Assembly (NCBI RefSeq): GCF_005889745.1
Contig: NZ_VCKZ01000009.1
Coordinates: forward strand, 1 to 52,552
DNA: 52,552 bases
DNA from: Actinomadura geliboluensis
GTDB taxonomy: Bacteria > Actinomycetota > Actinomycetes > Streptosporangiales > Streptosporangiaceae
Reading direction: 5' to 3'
Positions within the stretch are counted from its first letter, which is position 1; every line of letters starts with the position of its first letter. The translations under genes were made by a program, and so were the position numbers. Shown piece by piece: positions 24,771 through 32,714 of this stretch. The notes beneath the pieces are model-generated. The model was not told where the DNA came from, searched no databases, and worked only from the letters and a program-made list of their open reading frames with translations.

Positions 24771-25627
24771 TGACAACCATCATACCCCCGTCCAGCATCT
24801 GCGATTCCTGCAAGCTTTTGAAGAGCGTCCCGGATCCCGACTGGAACCCAAATGAGATAACCAATCCCCTGAAAGTCGGGATGATAGATTTTTGCGCCGC
24901 CTTCCCGGACGAAATTCCCGACGATATCAGCTTTCATGGGTTTGATCACCGACTCCCCTACCCGACCGACGGCGGGATCCGCCACGAGCTGCGGCCGGAC
25001 ATGGCGGATCTTCTGGCCGCCTTCGAGGAAGAGACTCCCATAGAAGTCCGAATCAGGGACGTTACATCGACCGCGCGAGCATGGATGGACCAGATGGCCG
25101 CTTTGAGAGCCCGCCGGCTCGAGCTTGCCACGTTCCTGCTGGACGCGGATCAACTCACCGTTCCGGTGCGCAGTGATGGCGAACCAGTGATTTGGGTTTT
25201 CGACGACTTCCGCATGCTCGGAGTGAGCACCACGGGACCGATCCAACTCGACTTCGCCGAGTCGGACGATTTCCAAGGCTGGCGCACCGACTCGCTCGAG
25301 GAGCTCGCCGACGGCATATCCCAGGACGTTATGCTCTACGTCGACAAGAAAGGCCCTCTTCTTCCCGTGCAGACGCTCCATAGCTTCAACATCCCACTGT
25401 TTCGCATCATGCGGAACGGATCGATCGAAGAGTTGCGCGAGAAGTTTCCAGATTCGTTGGTCTACCGGCCAAAGGAAGAACGCACCGTCTTCACATCGCT
25501 CCTGGCGCTGGAGGCCTCCAGGGGTATCACCACGGCGTGGGAGTCAGTGCGTGGCAGAGACGTGTTGGCGGAGGGAGAGGTCGTCATCGACCCTGGTCAC
25601 GAGCACCAGGCGACACTGACCGCTTAG
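24770..25627 (+). CDS. tandem Cys-motif protein, copy 1
   Basis: A 285-residue cytoplasmic protein of unknown function. The first 70 residues contain C11xxC14 and C42 with CAAFPDEIPDDI and GFDHRLPYPTDGGIRHE, a widespread small-domain pattern (CAAFPDGIPxxI...DHRxPxxGDxGIRFE-type) seen in many bacterial hypothetical proteins. The remaining 200 residues have no recognised domain, but include VIWVFDDFRMLGV, DSLVYRPKEER and ESVRGRDVLAEG. A paralogue starts 146 bases downstream. The start is GTG 24770, overlapping the stop of the short upstream ORF by one base. Confidence 0.65.
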   Translation: MTTIIPPSSICDSCKLLKSVPDPDWNPNEITNPLKVGMIDFCAAFPDEIPDDISFHGFDHRLPYPTDGGIRHELRPDMADLLAAFEEETPIEVRIRDVTSTARAWMDQMAALRARRLELATFLLDADQLTVPVRSDGEPVIWVFDDFRMLGVSTTGPIQLDFAESDDFQGWRTDSLEELADGISQDVMLYVDKKGPLLPVQTLHSFNIPLFRIMRNGSIEELREKFPDSLVYRPKEERTVFTSLLALEASRGITTAWESVRGRDVLAEGEVVIDPGHEHQATLTA

Positions 25628-25777
25628 AGCTCATCGATCAAGCCTGGTCCGGGGGCAGCGCGGTGCCCCGGTTGCTCTGCGGGGAAGGTAGCCGAATCAG
25701 CACACAGCCTTGCCCGATTGTTACGACCGTTGGGACGATTCATCGATGAATACTTCAATGGGAGGCAGCGGCTGTGA
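25628..25777 (+). other. spacer between tandem copies with a conserved open end
   Basis: The frame following copy 1 stays open through 25775-25777 and ends RLLRPLGRFIDEYFNGRQRL, homologous to the end of the short ORF at 24663-24770. Its TGA overlaps the GTG of copy 2 as GTGA. No internal start codon in this frame was found, so it may be a decayed copy of the short ORF. Confidence 0.35.
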
Positions 25778-26625
25778 TCGTACCACGGTGGAGCATCTGC
25801 GACTCCTGCGCCCGGTTGAAGTGGGTGCCGGATCCGGACTGGGATCAGAACAACCCCAGAAGCCCGTCGGATGATGGTTCGATCTACTTCTGTGAAGCAT
25901 TCCCCGATGAGATACCCGACGACATCAGGTACTTCGGTTTCGATCACCGCCGCCCGTATCCCACCGACGGTGGGATACGACATGAACTGCGACCGGGCAA
26001 GGCGGACATCCTTGCCGGGTTCGAGCGAGACAACACTGTCGACGTCCGCACTAGAGACGTGGCATCGAGCGCCCGGACCTGGCTGCGCAAGATGGCCGCG
26101 CTCAGAGCCCGCCGACTCGAACTCGCCAAGTCTCTCCTGGACGTGAAACAGCTCAGCATTCCGGTGCGCAGTGACGGGAAACCGGTGATCTGGACGTTCG
26201 ATGACTTCCGCATGCTCGGCGTGAGCAGCACCGGACCCATCCAACTTGACTTCGTCGAGTCGGATGATTTTCAAGGCTGGCGGTCCGACACTCTTGAGGG
26301 ACTCGCCGCAAACATCTCCGGAGACGTGCTGCTGTACGTCGACAAACGAGGCCCCCTGCTTCCCGTCCACGCGCTCCAAAGCTTCAACATCCCACTATTT
26401 CGCATAATGCGGGACAGCCACACCGAACAATTGCGTGAAAGCTTCCCAGACTCCTTGGTCTACCGACCAATGGGGGAACGCGCGGTCTTCACATCACTGC
26501 TGGCGCTGGAGGCCTCCAAGGGGATCACCACGGCGTGGGAGTCAGTGCGCGGCCGAGACGTGTTGGCGGACGGAGAGGTCGTCATCGACTCTGGTCACGA
26601 GCACCAGGTCACGCTGGTCCCCTAG
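25774..26625 (+). CDS. tandem Cys-motif protein, copy 2
   Basis: A 283-residue paralogue of the 24770-25627 protein, about two-thirds identical by eye over the full length. Cysteines 9, 12 and 40, the CEAFPDEIPDDI and DHRRPYPTDGGIRHE segments, DDFRMLGVSSTGPIQLDF, and TTAWESVRGRDVLA are shared. The start is GTG 25774, which overlaps the preceding stop as GTGA. The duplicated unit includes the short peptide end upstream (period 1004 bases). Such close tandem paralogues often arise in immunity or effector loci, but nothing here proves that. Confidence 0.65.
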   Translation: MIVPRWSICDSCARLKWVPDPDWDQNNPRSPSDDGSIYFCEAFPDEIPDDIRYFGFDHRRPYPTDGGIRHELRPGKADILAGFERDNTVDVRTRDVASSARTWLRKMAALRARRLELAKSLLDVKQLSIPVRSDGKPVIWTFDDFRMLGVSSTGPIQLDFVESDDFQGWRSDTLEGLAANISGDVLLYVDKRGPLLPVHALQSFNIPLFRIMRDSHTEQLRESFPDSLVYRPMGERAVFTSLLALEASKGITTAWESVRGRDVLADGEVVIDSGHEHQVTLVP

Positions 26626-26749
26626 AGCCCACCCTGATCAAACCGGGGCGCCGGGCTGCGCGACGACCGCCCTCATCGCCGCCTCGCGGGGTTACACGGG
26701 TGCGCTCGGGGAAGCCCGTCCGGAAGTGGTGGTGAGCCAGGAAGGACAT

Positions 26750-27811
26750 ATGGGCGACGATTCTTTGATGACCGCCGCTGTGCTGCGCCGACACGGCGGG
26801 CCGGACGCCCTGGAGGTGCGGGAGGACTGGCCCGTTCCCCGGGTCGGCTCAGGCCAGGTGCTCATTCGTGTGGCTGCGGCAGCGTTGAACAACACCGATA
26901 TCTGGACGCGGGAGGGCGCCTACGGGCTGCCGGGCCGTCCGGACGCGAAGGCCGGATGGCGCGGCCCGGTGGACTTCCCTCGTGTGCAGGGCGGGGACAT
27001 CGCAGGTACGGTCACCGCGGTCGGCGGCGACGTCTCCGATGACTGGGTGGGACGGCGAGTCCTGGTCGATCCGGCGTTCTACGCCGATGAGGGCGAGGAC
27101 GCGGTCCCGATCGGTCTGCTCGGCAGCGAGGCGGACGGGGGCTTCGCCACCTATGTGGTGGTCGACGCCGTCCGGCTGCACGATATGACCGACTCGCCGT
27201 TGTCCGACGAGGAGCTCGCTTCGCTGCCCGTGGCATACGGCACGGCGATGGGCATGCTGGAGCGGGCCCACATCAAGAAAGGCGAGACGGTGTTCGTGAC
27301 GGGTGCGTCCGGCGGTGTCGGGTTCGCCCTCGTCCAGCTCGCGGCTGCGCTTGGCGCGCGTGTATTGGCCTTGACCAGCGGCACCAAGGCCGAAGTGGTG
27401 CGCGACGCCGGCGCGGAAGTCACCGTCTCCCGTGACATGGACCCGGATGAACTGCAGGACAAGTTGCGGGCGGCGGCGCCCGGCGGGCTGGACGCCGTCG
27501 CCGACGTGGCCGGCGGCCCATGGCTCGAGCGGGTGCTGCCCGCACTGCGCGACGGTGCCCGCTGGGTCATCGCCGGCGCGGTCGCCGGGCCCGTGGTCTC
27601 GTTCGACCTGCGGCGCCTCTACCTGCACAATCTCAGCCTCATCGGCTCCTCGATGCACACCCGTGCCCATTTCGCAGAGCTGGCGGAACTGGCCCGCACA
27701 GGCGCCCTGCGACCGCGCATCGCCGCCGGGTATCCGCTCAGCGACATCCATGCGGCTCAGGAGGAGTTCCGCCACGGCTCACTCGTCGGCAAGATTGTGG
27801 TCTTGCCTTAA
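26750..27811 (+). CDS. MDR-superfamily zinc-type alcohol dehydrogenase / quinone oxidoreductase
   Basis: A 353-residue dehydrogenase. The N-terminal domain has ALNNTDIWTREGAYG and VQGGDIAGTVTAVGGDV; the cofactor domain has TGASGGVGFALVQLA, an NADPH-type GxGxxG loop. Family enzymes reduce quinones or alpha,beta-unsaturated carbonyls. ATG 26750 is preceded by AGGAAGGA. It follows the tandem pair but is of normal core-like composition, so it may mark the resumption of core genes or be carried with the island. Confidence 0.8.
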   Translation: MGDDSLMTAAVLRRHGGPDALEVREDWPVPRVGSGQVLIRVAAAALNNTDIWTREGAYGLPGRPDAKAGWRGPVDFPRVQGGDIAGTVTAVGGDVSDDWVGRRVLVDPAFYADEGEDAVPIGLLGSEADGGFATYVVVDAVRLHDMTDSPLSDEELASLPVAYGTAMGMLERAHIKKGETVFVTGASGGVGFALVQLAAALGARVLALTSGTKAEVVRDAGAEVTVSRDMDPDELQDKLRAAAPGGLDAVADVAGGPWLERVLPALRDGARWVIAGAVAGPVVSFDLRRLYLHNLSLIGSSMHTRAHFAELAELARTGALRPRIAAGYPLSDIHAAQEEFRHGSLVGKIVVLP

Positions 27812-28118
27812 TACGCATTCCGGTGAGTGAGAGCGAGGTCAGGGTTGCTGTCGCGCCTCCAACGCGTTGCCCAGCGGCAGCCCCCGTCCCTGCCTCTGGG
27901 TGCGCGATTGGAGGGCAAGAAGGCGGCAGATCAGCGGGCTAGGCGGCCGTACGTGGAAGACGACTAGAGCCGCTGCCGTAGCGGTGACGAGCCGATCCAC
28001 ACGCGGACCTCGTGAGCTGGCCGAAGTCCGCCGGACCCGCGTATACCGCGGTCGCGTTGTCGGAGCGGTTCAAGCCGTCTGGACGACCTGGCCGACGTCC
28101 CACCGCGTGCTGCTTGGA
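27812..28118. other. 307-bp spacer with no clear gene
   Basis: Between the dehydrogenase and the minus-strand operon. A small dyad CCGCT-gccgt-AGCGG lies at 27970-27984. Nothing else stands out. Confidence 0.25.
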
Positions 28119-28691
28119 TCAACGGCCGGCGTGATGGCGGGTGTATTCGCGGACGAGGGTGTCGTGAGGCAGGGATGGCCAGCGGCTCAAGGCGCCGGTG
28201 TGCCGGTCGACGATCAGGATCGGGCGGGTGTCGTCGGCACGAGCGGTCGCGGCTCGCGTGATGAAACCGTCCGGGAACTCTTCGACGACCACCGGGACCG
28301 GGCGGGCACCGCACGCGAAATGGGTGTCGGCGCGACGCCATGCCTCGGCGCGGTCGATCGGGCTCGGGCGGACGGTGTAGGCGGCCAGAACATCCGCGAT
28401 CCCCTGCAGCGTGCGGCAGTCGGGCGTCCCGCACCCATGGCAGATGTCCCGTCCGCGCTGGTCGCTGCTGGGGCGGTGCGCCGACAGGACGCAGGTCAGC
28501 GCGGCAGTGCAGGCCAGCACGAGACGACGGGACGCACCGACGAACTCACGGCTATGCGCATCAAGGCTCCCGCTCTCGTTCTGGACGAGGGCGGCGTCGA
28601 TGGCGTGGACGTCCGCGCGCATCGCGGCGGTCATCGCGGCGTGAACGCGCCGCTGGACCCGGACATGCGTCCAGGAGGCGGGTTCGGTCAC
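28119..28691 (-). CDS. hypothetical protein with CxxC motif and YrhB/Imm35-like C-terminus
   Basis: A 190-residue protein. Residues about 1-75 are helical; CHGCGTPDC near residue 80-90 may bind zinc. The C-terminal part VEEFPDGFITRA...LIVDRHTGALSRWPSLP has the strand pattern and the DRHTG turn of YrhB/Imm35-like domains, which in other bacteria act as immunity or accessory proteins; the resemblance is weak. GTG 28691 overlaps the stop of the HATPase gene as GTGA and has GGGGGAG eight bases upstream, so the two genes are translationally coupled. Confidence 0.6.
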   Translation of the reverse strand: MTEPASWTHVRVQRRVHAAMTAAMRADVHAIDAALVQNESGSLDAHSREFVGASRRLVLACTAALTCVLSAHRPSSDQRGRDICHGCGTPDCRTLQGIADVLAAYTVRPSPIDRAEAWRRADTHFACGARPVPVVVEEFPDGFITRAATARADDTRPILIVDRHTGALSRWPSLPHDTLVREYTRHHAGR

Positions 28692-29113
28692 GCGGCCCAC
28701 TCCCCCGCGAAGACGGCGGTGACCGTGCGGCCCTCGCCGTTGCCGTGCCAGCCCCAGCTCGCGGCGGTCAGGGAGACCGTGCGCAGCCCGCGCCCGGACT
28801 CGGCGAGTTCACAGGCATCGACGGCGGCGGGCTCGACCGGTCCGCCCTGGTCGGTGACCGATACGGCGACAAGGCCGCCGTCCTGGGCGATCTCGACGGT
28901 GAAGGAGCCGCCGTCCTGCCCGGACTTCGTGTGCCGCAGCGCGTTCACGACGAGTTCGTCGGCGGCGAGCAGGACGTCGTCGAGGTAGGGGCAGCCGGCC
29001 AGCAGGCAGCCGACGAACCGGCGGACGTCGCGGGCCTGCTCAGGCCCGCCGGGGAAGGAACGCCGCCAACGCATCGGCGCCGGCTGCACCGCCGGAGGCA
29101 TCGTCAAGGACAT
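28688..29113 (-). CDS. HATPase_c anti-sigma/RsbW-like ATP-binding protein
   Basis: A 141-residue stand-alone GHKL ATPase domain. The N-box ADELVVNALRHTKSG (asparagine binds magnesium), the VTDQGGP segment (G1) and SGRGLRTV (G2 lid) are present. In actinomycetes such small proteins act as anti-sigma factors or serine kinases of the RsbW type and often accompany Scr1 and DUF397 genes; here a Scr1/DUF397 pair lies 7 kb away. ATG 29113 follows GGAG by seven bases. The gene overlaps the start of the downstream CxxC gene. Confidence 0.85.
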   Translation of the reverse strand: MSLTMPPAVQPAPMRWRRSFPGGPEQARDVRRFVGCLLAGCPYLDDVLLAADELVVNALRHTKSGQDGGSFTVEIAQDGGLVAVSVTDQGGPVEPAAVDACELAESGRGLRTVSLTAASWGWHGNGEGRTVTAVFAGEWAA

Positions 29114-29268
29114 CGGAACACTCCTGATCACGGACGTGGACGTTGCGGTTCGCTCGGGTCTCCCCTGCTTCGCACACCGATCGTCACAGGAAGTCGCCTC
29201 ACGGTCACGCAAAATCGGCGCAGTTGGGGGCCCGGACGGTGGATTGGTACAGACGGGCCGCGCATGGC

Positions 29269-29298
29269 CGAATCCCGCACGTGCACGTCTCGCACACG
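29269..29298 (+). promoter_or_regulatory. shared 30-bp element, copy B
   Basis: CGAATCCCGCACGTGCACGT followed by CTCGCACACG. It matches copy C at 21 of 30 positions without gaps. It lies in the divergent spacer between the HATPase operon (minus) and the zincin gene (plus), 155 bases from the first and 234 from the second. Confidence 0.5.
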
Positions 29299-29354
29299 GC
29301 AGGGGCGAACGCCTCTAAATTCACTCATCCAAATTCCGCACATGCCATTATCAA

Positions 29355-29370
29355 CCCTCCTTCTGGAGGG
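29355..29370. repeat. small hairpin in the HATPase/zincin spacer
   Basis: CCCTCC-ttct-GGAGGG, a perfect 6-bp stem with a tetraloop, just upstream of the promoter at 29386. Confidence 0.4.
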
Positions 29371-29385
29371 AATGTCGCGGCATTA

Positions 29386-29414
29386 TTGACAGTGCGGCTG
29401 CAATGCGTGATAAA
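29386..29414 (+). promoter_or_regulatory. probable promoter of the zincin gene
   Basis: TTGACA at 29386-29391, 17-base spacer, GATAAA at 29409-29414. The -35 box is a perfect consensus. Transcription would start near 29421, about 110 bases before ATG 29532. Confidence 0.6.
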
Positions 29415-29531
29415 TATCTGCACGGTTCGGCCGCTGCCCTGGGCACGGCCGTTCGGGCGGCAGGCGTCGGCCATTTTCGCGGGCGTCGAAGCCGCTAAGG
29501 GGATACAAGAAGACGATGACCGGGGAGTGCG

Positions 29532-30470
29532 ATGAACGAAGAGCCCGAGGCGCCGCGGCCCTGGTCGCCGACTGTGGGCACCGAGTGCCCGGTCGGCATC
29601 ACGCACCAGGCATGGATCGAGGCGTCGATCATGTGGTTCGTTCGGGAGTTCGGCCGCGGCCCGGCGCTGCGGCCTGTGACCCTGCCCGGTCCGGCGCTGT
29701 GCCCGCAGGACTACACCGGCACGCCGCAGCAGGTCGACCGCCTGCTCACCGCAGTGTGCGAACTGATGGAAATCGATCGGTCCGAGCTCATCGTGGAGTT
29801 GTTCGACCGGGCGGACGAAGGCACGGCGGAGCGAGCGGACAAGCGCGCGGTCGGGCACTACTACGTCGAGAACGGCCGAGCAGTCATCGGGCTGGACATG
29901 GCGGAGGCGTCCGATCCCGCCTATCTGATCGCCATCATCGCGCATGAACTGTGCCATGTTCGGCTCCTCGGCGAGAATCGCATCACCGCCGGACGCAAGG
30001 ATCACGAGCGGCTGACCGACCTCCTGACCGTCTATTTCGGCTTCGGCGTCTTCACCGCGAACGCCGCGATGAAGTTCGGTGAAACGCGCCGCGGCTTCTC
30101 CGTCCAGCCGCTCGGATATCTGGACGAGCGCACCTTGAACGCCGCCCGCAACGACGGCTATTCACGTCTCGGCTACCTGACGGAACATGAGTTCGGCTAC
30201 GCGATGGCCTGCCTCGCATGGCTGCGCGACGAGCCCGCGCCGCCGTGGGCGCGCCACCTCGACCCGGGACCGCGCGCCCATCTCCGGCAAGGGCTCGCCT
30301 ACCTGTCGCGCGATGCGGGGGCCGGCGAGTTTCCGACCCGCGCGACCGGCGGGATCCCGGTCTCCATCCGCGTGGTGCCGAAGGCCGATCACGTCTGGCT
30401 CAGCGGCCTGCCCCTGATGCCCACCCGAACCGCCTGGCCACCGGACGCCCCGCGCCACCGTCCGTCATAA
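29532..30470 (+). CDS. zincin-like HExxH peptidase-fold protein
   Basis: A 312-residue cytoplasmic protein. HELCH in IIAHELCHVRLLGE (residues about 139-143) is the HExxH zinc site; RKDHERLTDLLTVYFGFG downstream carries the Glu/Asp that would be the third ligand, as in minigluzincins. The C-terminal third is unassigned. Homologues with this arrangement occur in many bacteria as stand-alone proteins of unknown function. ATG 29532 follows GGGGAG by four bases and a consensus promoter lies upstream. It is divergent from the HATPase operon. Confidence 0.7.
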   Translation: MNEEPEAPRPWSPTVGTECPVGITHQAWIEASIMWFVREFGRGPALRPVTLPGPALCPQDYTGTPQQVDRLLTAVCELMEIDRSELIVELFDRADEGTAERADKRAVGHYYVENGRAVIGLDMAEASDPAYLIAIIAHELCHVRLLGENRITAGRKDHERLTDLLTVYFGFGVFTANAAMKFGETRRGFSVQPLGYLDERTLNAARNDGYSRLGYLTEHEFGYAMACLAWLRDEPAPPWARHLDPGPRAHLRQGLAYLSRDAGAGEFPTRATGGIPVSIRVVPKADHVWLSGLPLMPTRTAWPPDAPRHRPS

Positions 30471-30634
30471 CGGCGCCGAGCCCGGCGGGACCTATCCGCG
30501 CTAGCCGCAGCGACCCGGCAAGCGGAATGCGGAAGGCCGAGCATCCAGTTGCGCCCCTCCCGCTGCGGGTCCCAGGTCTGGACCTGACGTCCGCAACGGC
30601 GAGGGGCACGGAGCCCGCCTGCACCGGGCGGGGG

Positions 30635-31045
30635 TCAGTCGAGGAGGGCGGTGGCTTCGACTTCGACCAGAACGTCCTCTTCAAAGAGGTAATCGACGCC
30701 AATGAGGGACGCCGGTGGCATCGGAAGCTTCAGCCCGATCTCCTCGGCGACGGCCTCCACGCCGGCCATGAAGTCACCGATCTTTTCCGGGCTCCATTTC
30801 GTGACGTAGAACGTCAGGCGCAGCACGTCGTCGAACGTTGCACCCGCTCCTGCCAGGCCGGTGGCGGTGTTGCGCAGGGCATGGGCGACCTGCCCGGCCA
30901 GGTCGCCCGGAGCGACCGGAGCACCGTCGGCCTGGCGGGCGACCTGCCCGCTGACGTGCACGTGCCTGGTGCCGGTGCCCACGGCCACATGGTGGTAGGG
31001 CGCGGGCTGCAGCATGCCTTCGGGAGTGAGGTACTGGACGGACAT
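30635..31045 (-). CDS. RidA-family protein
   Basis: A 136-residue YjgF/YER057c/UK114 (RidA-like) protein. Diagnostic segments: HVHVSGQVARQADG, ALRNTATGLAGAGATFDDVL and the terminal VEVEATALLD. The canonical RidA arginine that binds the substrate carboxylate in (V/I)P-x-R is not obvious, so it is more likely a Rid subgroup other than archetypal RidA. Proteins of the family hydrolyse reactive enamines/imines. ATG 31045 has AAGGAG eight bases upstream. It is divergent from an HxlR regulator and probably controlled by it. Confidence 0.85.
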   Translation of the reverse strand: MSVQYLTPEGMLQPAPYHHVAVGTGTRHVHVSGQVARQADGAPVAPGDLAGQVAHALRNTATGLAGAGATFDDVLRLTFYVTKWSPEKIGDFMAGVEAVAEEIGLKLPMPPASLIGVDYLFEEDVLVEVEATALLD

Positions 31046-31064
31046 GAGGTGTTCTCCTTCTCAT

Positions 31065-31087
31065 CTAGGTATCGCTAAGATACTTAG
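31065..31087. promoter_or_regulatory. inverted-repeat operator between ridA-like and hxlR-like genes
   Basis: CTAGGTATC-gctaa-GATACTTAG: a 9-bp dyad with one mismatch and a five-base centre, in the 78-base divergent spacer. It lies 36 bases upstream of the HxlR gene start and 19 from the RidA start codon, the expected place for HxlR binding. Confidence 0.65.
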
Positions 31088-31123
31088 TGCAAGAAGGACA
31101 CTTCAACGAAACCAGGTTTCAGC

Positions 31124-31483
31124 ATGGATACCGAGGGCGAGATCCGCATCGACGCCGTGCACCGCGAGCTGCTCGACCAGGTGCTCGACAAGTGGTCTCT
31201 CAGCGTCCTGAACGAATTGTGCGAGCGTCCTTGCCGCTTCAACGAACTCCGCCGCGCCATCCCGGGGGTCACCCAGAAATCACTGACCGCCACCCTGCGG
31301 CGGCTCGAACGCAACGGCGTCATCGAGCGCGAGGTCACCTCCACCCGGCCGGTCGCGATCACCTACCGGATCACCCCGCTCGGCAAGACCCTCCGCGATC
31401 CCGTCGACGTCCTGCTGGCCTGGGCCTCCCAGCACATGCCCGCCATCGAACGCGCCCGCGACGCCTTCGACGCCCAGGGCTAA
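31124..31483 (+). CDS. HxlR-family winged-helix transcriptional regulator
   Basis: A 119-residue HxlR-type regulator. The family signature is intact: KWSLSVLNELCERPCRFNEL, then AIPGVTQKSLTATLRRLERN (recognition helix), then the wing REVTSTRPVAITYRITPLGK. HxlR proteins respond to aldehydes, electrophiles or redox signals and usually control a divergent detoxification gene; here that is the RidA-like gene. The ATG at 31124 lies 78 bases from the divergent start. It is convergent with the mycothiol-dependent isomerase-like gene. Confidence 0.9.
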   Translation: MDTEGEIRIDAVHRELLDQVLDKWSLSVLNELCERPCRFNELRRAIPGVTQKSLTATLRRLERNGVIEREVTSTRPVAITYRITPLGKTLRDPVDVLLAWASQHMPAIERARDAFDAQG

Positions 31484-31585
31484 TGAGCTCTCACCTGCCG
31501 GACGATGATCGTGCGCGGTCTTGGCGGGCCGTTCTGGGGGACGAGAACGGCCCCGGAGAACATCTGCGGCCGTTCGGTGCGGAAC

Positions 31586-32212
31586 TCAGGCGGCCATCGC
31601 CAGCGTGGAGGCTCCCGGCCCGCCAAGATCGTCCAGCGCCACTGCTCGCCCAGAGATGGCCAAGAGGAGCGAAAGCGCGGTTCCGCTCGCTTCCGGGCCG
31701 TCTCCGATCGACAGGTCGGCGTCCGTCGCCGTAAGCCGGAGACGAGCCGTCAACTCCTTGGCCCCGCCGAAAGCCGCGGGCGTGCGAGCCTGCAGACGGA
31801 GCGATCTGACCACGGCCTCCTGCGGGTAGGAGCGGCTGAGCCCCAACGGCCGACGGATGTCCTCACCGTGGACGACCTCCTCGACGAGCCGACTGTCGAG
31901 CGGCGCCGGAGGCGTCGACCGCCGCGACGCCACCTGGCGCAGCCGCTCCCACGTCTCCTGAGGTGAGGCACCGCGCTCACGCTCCACACCACGTGCGTTC
32001 TGACGGTGGAAATCGAACCGCGCCCGGACGAGACCGGCCACGAACCCCAGACGCGTCGTCCGAGCCGTGCCGACTAGATGGGCGGCCACGTCATGCACCG
32101 TCCACCCTTCACACAGCGACGGCTCCCGCCACTGCTCGTCATCGAGATGGGCGAGATCATCGATCAGCGCCGCACGCTCCGCATGAACCATCGGCCAGAC
32201 GTCTTCTGCCAC
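31586..32212 (-). CDS. maleylpyruvate isomerase-family mycothiol-dependent enzyme
   Basis: A 208-residue DinB-like helical protein. The N-terminal segments ERAALIDDLAHLDDEQWREP, CEGWTVHDVAAHLVGTA and the VHGEDIRRPLGL middle segment are characteristic of the TIGR03083-type family of mycothiol-dependent isomerases/S-transferases, in which three conserved histidines bind zinc (His47-His near 48 and His near 121). The substrate is unknown. GTG 32212 is preceded by GGAG six bases upstream. Mycothiol use would fit an actinomycete host. Confidence 0.8.
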   Translation of the reverse strand: MAEDVWPMVHAERAALIDDLAHLDDEQWREPSLCEGWTVHDVAAHLVGTARTTRLGFVAGLVRARFDFHRQNARGVERERGASPQETWERLRQVASRRSTPPAPLDSRLVEEVVHGEDIRRPLGLSRSYPQEAVVRSLRLQARTPAAFGGAKELTARLRLTATDADLSIGDGPEASGTALSLLLAISGRAVALDDLGGPGASTLAMAA

Positions 32213-32714
32213 CGTTTCTCCATCACTCGATCAGGGTGTTTCGCCGGGTGAGACTCGCGGCTCGGCAGGAACTCATCGCCAGGTGAGCGAACCGCGGTGT
32301 CGAACACCCCGTCTGCTCACGATCACTCGATCCAGTGTGGAGAGATCTTCAGCCTTCGAGGGCGGCGGAGGTCACGTAGCCGCAGCCCTCTGTCCACCCT
32401 GACCGAGAAACGCGTCTTCGCCAACACCTCGCAGGGCGGGGCGACGCATCACTTGATTGCCGACCGTCGGATTCAGCGCCCCTTCCGGCTCAGGCACTCC
32501 TTGAGGACGAATCGCGGGTCCTGTCGACCACTTGGAAGGCGAAACGCAGGCACGGCACTTTCACGTCCGATTTCCGCACGTGCAAAGTCTGCACGCGCAC
32601 GGTTACATAGGGTCCGGTTGCGCCCTGGACGTCGGCCCCGCGCGTCACGGGACATGACCCGCGAACCGTCGCCACGAACCGGTTCGCGCCCCCTCGTGGA
32701 AAGGGCCTGCCAGC
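32213..32714. other. 502-bp spacer carrying the shared element
   Basis: Between the divergent isomerase-like gene and the operon at 32715. It holds element copy C (32568-32597). The rest has no credible gene; the 3' end provides GGAAAGGG just upstream of GTG 32715. Confidence 0.35.
32568..32597 (+). promoter_or_regulatory. shared 30-bp element, copy C
   Basis: CGATTTCCGCACGTGCAAAG followed by TCTGCACGCG, about 120 bases upstream of the three-gene operon. It includes a perfect dyad CGTGCA-aagtc-TGCACG (32579-32595). The first 14 bases are identical to copy D upstream of the Scr1 regulator, and 17 of the first 18 match. Confidence 0.6.
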
